From the NCBI GenBank assembly GCA_017991025.1, contig JAGNMT010000059.1, forward strand, positions 1 to 11,795: a DNA stretch of 11,795 nucleotides. The letters run 5' to 3'. This DNA comes from Verrucomicrobiales bacterium. GTDB taxonomy: Bacteria; Verrucomicrobiota; Verrucomicrobiia; Verrucomicrobiales; DEV007. A model generated the notes under the pieces. That model saw only the letters and a list, made by a program, of their open reading frames with translations, had not been told where the DNA came from and ran no database searches. The position numbers and the translations under genes are program-made. Within the stretch, counting starts at the first letter, position 1. Each line of letters begins with the position of its first letter. Positions 7,024-11,795 of the stretch are shown piece after piece.

Positions 7024-7818
7024 ATGCTGTCAAAATCCCAAGCCAGAGCATTTTTTCTAGGAGGCACTGCCGTATTTTCCGGCATCTTTCTACTGTTGAC
7101 CTTTGACACCCACAGGCAGGTTCCCGGGCAAACCAATGCGGAAAATATCACCGCCGAAGTCCGTGCCGGCAAGCGCCACTGGGAACAGAACAACTGCATG
7201 GGTTGCCACACGCTTTTCGGTGAGGGGGCTTACTACGCCCCGGAACTGACGAAGGTGGTTGATCGCCGCGGCAAAGACTGGTTGCGCGTTTTCATCAAGA
7301 ATCCCGAACTCATGTTCCCGGGTCAGCGGAAGATGGTGAAATATGATTTCACTGACAAAGAGATCGATGAAGTCATTGCTTTCCTGGAATGGTGCGGACG
7401 GGTCGATCTAAACGGCTTCCCTGCCGAACCTCCACTGAAGAAGCTCATGCAGCAGTCATCGGCAAGCGTTTCCGCATCCGATGTAGCAACCGCTGCCAAT
7501 ATCGCTGCAAAAGTTACTCTCCCCGTAATTTTCGAACAGAAGACCTGCACCGGTTGCCACCAGATTCTCGGCAAGGGTACTCCTGGTTTGATGTTGCCCA
7601 ATTCCGTTACCAACGAGATCGTTCCCGTGCCCGTCCTGGACACGGTATACCAGCGGAAGTCCCGTCAGGAACTGATTGACTGGATCACGAATCCACAAAA
7701 GGTGAAGCCCGGATCCCCGATGCCGCCACTGGTGCCTGCGATCGTTTCACCGCAGGAGGTGGAACAGATGGTGGACTTCCTCCTCAGTCTCAAGCAATAC
7801 GCCGAGCCCGCGAAATAA
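7024..7818 (+). CDS. norC: Nitric oxide reductase subunit C, extended di-haem form
   Basis: The 264-aa membrane-anchored cytochrome c passes electrons to NorB. Residues 9-27 form one transmembrane anchor. The first cytochrome domain has CMGCH at 58-62, a likely axial Met104 in QRKMVKYDF, and the NorC-typical WCGRVDLNGFP (123-133). After a Ser/Ala-rich linker (about 141-165), a second domain has CTGCH at 175-179 and a likely axial Met233 in PGSPMPPL. Well-studied NorC proteins are about 150 aa with one haem c, so the last 110 or so residues are an addition. The ATG at 7024 is chosen because it directly precedes the anchor. The frame stays open upstream to 6592, but that stretch runs antisense through the regulator gene. 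There is no Shine-Dalgarno. norB starts 48 bases downstream. Confidence 0.92.
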   Translation: MLSKSQARAFFLGGTAVFSGIFLLLTFDTHRQVPGQTNAENITAEVRAGKRHWEQNNCMGCHTLFGEGAYYAPELTKVVDRRGKDWLRVFIKNPELMFPGQRKMVKYDFTDKEIDEVIAFLEWCGRVDLNGFPAEPPLKKLMQQSSASVSASDVATAANIAAKVTLPVIFEQKTCTGCHQILGKGTPGLMLPNSVTNEIVPVPVLDTVYQRKSRQELIDWITNPQKVKPGSPMPPLVPAIVSPQEVEQMVDFLLSLKQYAEPAK

Positions 7819-7866
7819 TCCGTCCCCCGATCTTCTTCACCACTTTCAACCTTTGTAATAGACTTC

Positions 7867-9264
7867 ATGAAATACCAATCACAAAAGATCGCCTACTGGT
7901 TCTTCGCCGCCGCGATGCTTCTCCTCGTTCTGCAGATCGTTTACGGCTTTATTATGGGGTTCGCCAGAATCGGTATGGATGGGCTTCACGAGTGGATTCC
8001 TTTCAACACCGCCCGCGCCACTCACACGAACCTCCTTGTATTTTGGCTCCTGTTAGGGTTCATGGGGACTGCCTATTTTATCGTTCCTGAAGAAGCCGAC
8101 CGCGAATTGATGTGGCCGAAGCTGGCCTATATTCAGCTCATCTCCTTCGTCCTCGTCGGAGTTGTCGCCCTTGTCGGTTATCACGTGAATTGGTGGGAGG
8201 GCCGGAAGTTCCTGGAAATCCCGCGCCCCCTTGACTACCTCGTTGTAGTTAATGTTCTGGCCTTCATAGCAAACATCGGGATGACTATCTGGAAGGGGAA
8301 CCGGTATACTACGACCTCAATTGTATTGTTCTTCGGTTTGTTCTCAGCGGCCCTGCTCTACCTGCCGGGCATGATTGATTTCGACAGCCAGACGCTGGAC
8401 TCCTTTTACCGGTGGTGGGTTGTCCATCTTTGGGTCGAAGGCGTCTGGGAACTCATCATGGGAGCGATGTTATGCTATCTTCTTATCAAACTCACCGGTG
8501 TGGATCGCGAGATCGTTGAGAAGTGGCTCTATATCATCGTCGGCTTTACCTTTCTTTCCGGAATTCTCGGTACTGGCCACCACTACTACTATATCGGGGC
8601 CCCTCGATACTGGCTGATGGTAGGCGGGATTTTCTCGGCACTTGAACCGCTCGCCTTTCTCGGCATGGCCATGTACGCACTCTCCATGGCAAAACGAGGC
8701 GGACGTCGACACCCGAACAAGGCCGCGTTAAACTGGACCCTCGGCAGCGCCATTATGTCTTTTGTCGGTGCGGGATTTCTCGGCTTTGCCCACACGTTGC
8801 CGCAGGTGAACCTGTGGACCCACGGCACTCTCGTTACCGCCATGCACGGTCATATGGCATTCTGGGGCGCATACGCCATGATCAACCTTGCCATGATCGC
8901 CTATGCACTTCCTGTCATGACCGGACGCAAACTTTGGGACAATGCGGCATCCGGCTACGCGTTCTGGCTCAGTAATATCGGTATGGTAGGAATGACCGGA
9001 GCCCTTGCCGTGGCTGGAATCACCCAGGTCAATCTTGAGCGGCGCCTCGGCCTCGACTTTCTTGCGGTTCAAAAGGAGATCGAAATCCATTTTGTCGGGA
9101 TGCTTCTTGCAGCCGGTCTCTTCCTGCTCGGTATCTGCTTCTATATTTGGAACTTTTGGCGCTTCGGGCTCCCGAATAGCGAAGCGATCCACTCGGGAGT
9201 CCGTGACATGGAAAAGGGTGAAGCCGCCTCATCAATCGAAGCCTCCGCTCCGCTCGTCTCTTGA
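7867..9264 (+). CDS. norB: Nitric oxide reductase subunit B (catalytic, cNor type)
   Basis: The 465-aa, roughly 12-helix haem-copper oxidase superfamily subunit reduces NO to N2O at a haem b3/non-haem iron site in the cytoplasmic membrane. The expected ligands are present: His53 and His329 (low-spin haem b), His327 (haem b3), and His187, His238 and His239 plus Glu191 for non-haem iron. Glu195 and Glu260 are also conserved. All from His187 onward sit exactly 20 residues before their Pseudomonas aeruginosa counterparts (His207, Glu211, Glu215, His258, His259, Glu280, His347, His349). There is no fused N-terminal extension as in quinol-dependent qNor, which agrees with the separate norC. The C-terminus ends in a short hydrophilic tail. 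The start lacks a Shine-Dalgarno, and the stop overlaps the norQ start. Confidence 0.98.
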   Translation: MKYQSQKIAYWFFAAAMLLLVLQIVYGFIMGFARIGMDGLHEWIPFNTARATHTNLLVFWLLLGFMGTAYFIVPEEADRELMWPKLAYIQLISFVLVGVVALVGYHVNWWEGRKFLEIPRPLDYLVVVNVLAFIANIGMTIWKGNRYTTTSIVLFFGLFSAALLYLPGMIDFDSQTLDSFYRWWVVHLWVEGVWELIMGAMLCYLLIKLTGVDREIVEKWLYIIVGFTFLSGILGTGHHYYYIGAPRYWLMVGGIFSALEPLAFLGMAMYALSMAKRGGRRHPNKAALNWTLGSAIMSFVGAGFLGFAHTLPQVNLWTHGTLVTAMHGHMAFWGAYAMINLAMIAYALPVMTGRKLWDNAASGYAFWLSNIGMVGMTGALAVAGITQVNLERRLGLDFLAVQKEIEIHFVGMLLAAGLFLLGICFYIWNFWRFGLPNSEAIHSGVRDMEKGEAASSIEASAPLVS

Positions 9265-10040
9265 GCCAGTCTGAAATTTTCTACGTTGAGACAGGTCGGG
9301 AGTCCGACCTGTTCTCCGAGGTGTGGCGTGCCCGGCTTCCACTGATGCTAAAAGGCCCGACCGGTTGCGGCAAGACCCGATTTGTCGAATACATGGCCGC
9401 GAGGCTGAATCGGCCGCTTATCACGGTTGCCTGCAATGAGGACACTACCGCCACCGATTTGCTCGGGCGTCATCTTCTCATCGGCGGCGACACGGTCTGG
9501 ACCGACGGCCCGGTGACACGCGCCGTGCGGGAAGGTGCCATTCTCTACCTCGACGAAGTCGCCGAAGCGCGCGCCGACGCCATTGTGGTGATTCATCCGC
9601 TCACCGATTACCGTCGCGAATTGTTTCTCGACCGGACCGGCGAGACCCTCCACGCGCCGCCGGAGTTCATGCTTGTCGTCAGTTACAATCCCAATTATCA
9701 ACGCAGCATGAGAGAGCTGAAAGCGTCCACCCGCCAGCGTTTTGTAGCCCATACTTTCGGTTATCCGTCGGAAGATGCCGAGACTCGTATCATTACCGGT
9801 GAGACGGGATTGGAGGAATCTATCGCCCGCAGACTGGTAGGCATCGCATCCAAAGTGCGGAATCTCACGGAACTCACACTGCTTGAGTCCGTGTCGACCC
9901 GCCTCCTCGTTGACGCCGCCAAGCTCATCAATCAGGGCCTGCCGCCCCGCTTTGCCGCTAGCGCAGCCATCGCCGAGCCACTCACCGATGATGTGGATGC
10001 TCTCAAAGCGATTCGCCATGTGATCGACCTGACATTGTAA
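9261..10040 (+). CDS. norQ: NorQ/CbbQ-type AAA+ ATPase for nitric oxide reductase activation
   Basis: The 259-aa MoxR-class AAA+ ATPase acts in the cytoplasm with NorD. In studied denitrifiers the pair is required for active NorCB, probably for insertion of the non-haem iron. Walker A is GPTGCGKT (32-39) and Walker B is ILYLDEV (94-100). A sensor 1-like Asn lies in SYNP (141-144), an arginine-finger candidate in STRQRF (156-161), and a CbbQ C-terminal domain follows. The only start that keeps the conserved N-terminus is TTG at 9261; the first internal Met sits just before Walker A and would lose the preceding strand. The TTG overlaps the norB TGA in a TTGA junction, suggesting translational coupling. 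norD begins 7 bases after its stop. Confidence 0.94.
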   Translation: MSQSEIFYVETGRESDLFSEVWRARLPLMLKGPTGCGKTRFVEYMAARLNRPLITVACNEDTTATDLLGRHLLIGGDTVWTDGPVTRAVREGAILYLDEVAEARADAIVVIHPLTDYRRELFLDRTGETLHAPPEFMLVVSYNPNYQRSMRELKASTRQRFVAHTFGYPSEDAETRIITGETGLEESIARRLVGIASKVRNLTELTLLESVSTRLLVDAAKLINQGLPPRFAASAAIAEPLTDDVDALKAIRHVIDLTL

Positions 10041-10047
10041 ACCGGGA

Positions 10048-11769
10048 ATGGGTTCTCTATTAGATTGGGAGGAGAACATCTTCCTGGGTCTCAAGTCGCT
10101 CTATTATAAATTTATCGAGCGACCACGCCACCGCGAAATTACCGCTGTCCGTGCACGGCTGGATACTCTGAGACAGGAGCTGTTTCTTCTCGCCCGCATG
10201 GTGGCAGGACGACCCGTTTCCATCATTGAAACGCCGCAACTGGTACTTTGCGACGAAAGCCACCTCTTTCTCCCGCCGGAATTCTCCGCCGCCCACAGCG
10301 TGGCCACCAACGAGGCGCTATTTCGTCTGAAAACACTGCTCGGGGCACTGGCCCTCAGGGCAACCGGAGTGCCTCTTCAGGGCCGCCCCATTTCCGAGCA
10401 GATCTCCTTCTGGACTGCGGAGTTCCCTGACTTGCCCGCCTCGCTGGAGACGATCCAACCTCTGAGAAATGGCATTGATCTCTGGAGCCTCCTCGGCGAG
10501 CCATGTTCCGGGGGGGGACAGGAAGAAAGAACGCGCGGGAACGAGTCTGCCACCGGAGAGAACCCCTCTGAATCCCCCGGTGAAGTAACCGAAATCGAAG
10601 GGCGCGGCCAGATCGGCGTGAAATCGATGGAAGATCCAGGAGATCAACCCGTGGAGGCCGACATGCCAATTCATACCTTCGAGAAGGCGGAAACGCTCGA
10701 AGAATACACCGGCCTTGATCGGAAGACTGACGATGATGACGAACTCGCTGCGCACGAAGAAGCGCTGCGTTCGCTGAACATGACGCAAGTCATGCGCAGT
10801 CGCGAACGCCCACGATCCATCTACCGCGCAGATGTCGTTATGGAAAACTGCGCCCTGGAAGTCGAAGATGGCGCTTCCGGCTATGGTCTGCCCTACCCCG
10901 AATGGGACTTCAAAAAGCGACGCCACAAGCCTGACTGGTGCTTTGTCCGCCAGAACGTCGTGCGAGAGGTTGTTCCCGAATGGGCGACCGACACTGCCCG
11001 AAAGCACCGGGCCGTGATTCTTGATTTGCGGAAAAAGCTGGCCGCTCTCGCCACCCGGACCGAGCGCCTAAAACGACAATCGCACGGTCCCGAATTGGAC
11101 ATTGATGCGGTCGTTCGGGCACGAATCGACCTTCACGCCGGCCACACCCCTGACGAGCGTCTCTATATCCAGCCCCGCCGACGTCGACATGACATGGCTG
11201 CGCTCATTCTCATGGACCGGAGCTTCTCCACTGACTCATGGATCGATGATACCCGCGTTCTGGATTCCCTGCGTGAAACGTTATTTTGCGCCGGTGAAGT
11301 TATAGATGAATTTATCGAAAGTTTTGCCGTTGCCGGATTCAGCTCGGACACGCGCCGCAGGTGCGATTTCGACCTCATCAAGGACTTTCCCGAACCGTGG
11401 CAAGTCTGCCGGGGAAGGCTCGGCGCAATCGAAGCGAAGGGATACACCCGCATCGGCCCCGCCCTGCGCCATGCTCAGGAACATCTCATCCGCCAGCCGG
11501 CAGAGCGAAAGATCATCTTCCTCTTCACCGACGGGAGACCCTGTGACTATGATCGCTACGAGGGTGAATACGGCATCCACGATGTGCGCAAGGCTATCGA
11601 AACCGGGATGCGACACGGAATCCGCACCCATGCCTTTGCTATCGAGAAACGCGCCCGGGAGCACTTTCCCCGCATGTTCAAGCGTAAAGACTACGATATC
11701 GTACCGAAACCGCACGCCCTTACTGCCGCGCTGTGCGGTGCCTTCACTCGATTCAAACATCAGGAATGA
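10048..11769 (+). CDS. norD: NorD, VWA-domain nitric oxide reductase activation protein
   Basis: The 573-aa protein is the expected partner of NorQ. An N-terminal helical domain (about 1-150) is followed by a polar, acidic linker (about 153-230, including a DDDDE run). Next comes the NorD-typical block with RSRERPRSIYRAD and a conserved basic middle region. The C-terminal von Willebrand factor A domain (about 383-570) retains a full MIDAS metal site: DRSFS (390-394), Thr467 in GYTRIG, and Asp495 in FTDGRP. NorD-like VWA proteins bind the AAA+ ring and link it to the substrate complex. The ATG follows the norQ stop by 7 bases, so they are almost certainly co-transcribed. A run of eight G (10510-10517) lies in the linker but does not break the frame. 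No norE or norF follows before the window ends 26 bases later. Confidence 0.94.
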   Translation: MGSLLDWEENIFLGLKSLYYKFIERPRHREITAVRARLDTLRQELFLLARMVAGRPVSIIETPQLVLCDESHLFLPPEFSAAHSVATNEALFRLKTLLGALALRATGVPLQGRPISEQISFWTAEFPDLPASLETIQPLRNGIDLWSLLGEPCSGGGQEERTRGNESATGENPSESPGEVTEIEGRGQIGVKSMEDPGDQPVEADMPIHTFEKAETLEEYTGLDRKTDDDDELAAHEEALRSLNMTQVMRSRERPRSIYRADVVMENCALEVEDGASGYGLPYPEWDFKKRRHKPDWCFVRQNVVREVVPEWATDTARKHRAVILDLRKKLAALATRTERLKRQSHGPELDIDAVVRARIDLHAGHTPDERLYIQPRRRRHDMAALILMDRSFSTDSWIDDTRVLDSLRETLFCAGEVIDEFIESFAVAGFSSDTRRRCDFDLIKDFPEPWQVCRGRLGAIEAKGYTRIGPALRHAQEHLIRQPAERKIIFLFTDGRPCDYDRYEGEYGIHDVRKAIETGMRHGIRTHAFAIEKRAREHFPRMFKRKDYDIVPKPHALTAALCGAFTRFKHQE

Positions 11770-11795
11770 CTGCCTCAATTCGCTTACATTCGCCC

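Noticed and set aside
7091..7104. TTGACCTTTGACAC inside norC as a second FNR-type site
   Set aside because: The two parts are direct rather than inverted half-sites, and the position is within coding sequence downstream of the promoter.
9348..10094. Long - strand open frame (248 aa) opposite norQ
   Set aside because: It lies entirely over the strongly conserved NorQ coding sequence, shows no family motif and looks like a codon-bias shadow.
10318..11007. Long - strand open frame (229 aa) opposite norD
   Set aside because: It covers the norD linker and conserved middle region, has no recognisable motif and no start signal; a shadow of norD.

Overview
The window most likely comes from a Verrucomicrobium or a related PVC-superphylum bacterium. 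The first three genes are a DUF1549/DUF1553 protein, a DUF1501 protein and a PPC/TIG-repeat secreted protein. Such cassettes are a hallmark of Planctomycetes and Verrucomicrobia. By eye the DNA is moderately GC-rich, and almost no start codon has a Shine-Dalgarno sequence. The phylum assignment is an inference from gene content, not a measured placement.

Left half (1-6116, all + strand): the 3' part of a DUF1549/DUF1553 gene runs in from the left edge. It is followed by a Tat-type DUF1501 protein and a secreted protein with two TIG-PPC units. Together they look like one operon for exported or envelope proteins of unknown biochemistry. After an 84-base gap comes a TTG-initiated DRE-TIM (HMGL-like) aldolase, which may or may not belong to the same transcript.

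Right half (6169-11769): a Crp/Fnr-family regulator on the - strand faces away from a + strand norC-norB-norQ-norD operon. NorC and NorB form the membrane cytochrome c-dependent nitric oxide reductase, 2 NO + 2 e- + 2 H+ -> N2O + H2O. NorQ (AAA+ ATPase) and NorD (VWA protein) are its dedicated activation or metal-insertion pair. A perfect 16-bp palindrome of the FNR/DNR/NNR type lies between regulator and norC, spaced correctly from a plausible -10 for class II activation. The regulator carries the matching E-x-x-S-R recognition-helix signature and lacks an FNR iron-sulfur cysteine set, so a DNR/NNR-like NO-responsive circuit is the best reading.

The most unusual element is NorC. It is about 264 aa with two CxxCH haem c motifs, where the classic subunit is about 150 aa with one. 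The second cytochrome domain may be a fused electron-entry module. I see no tRNA, rRNA, CRISPR array, insertion sequence or phage feature, and nothing that amounts to a wholly new system. The least understood parts are the DUF1549-DUF1501-PPC cassette and the di-haem NorC.
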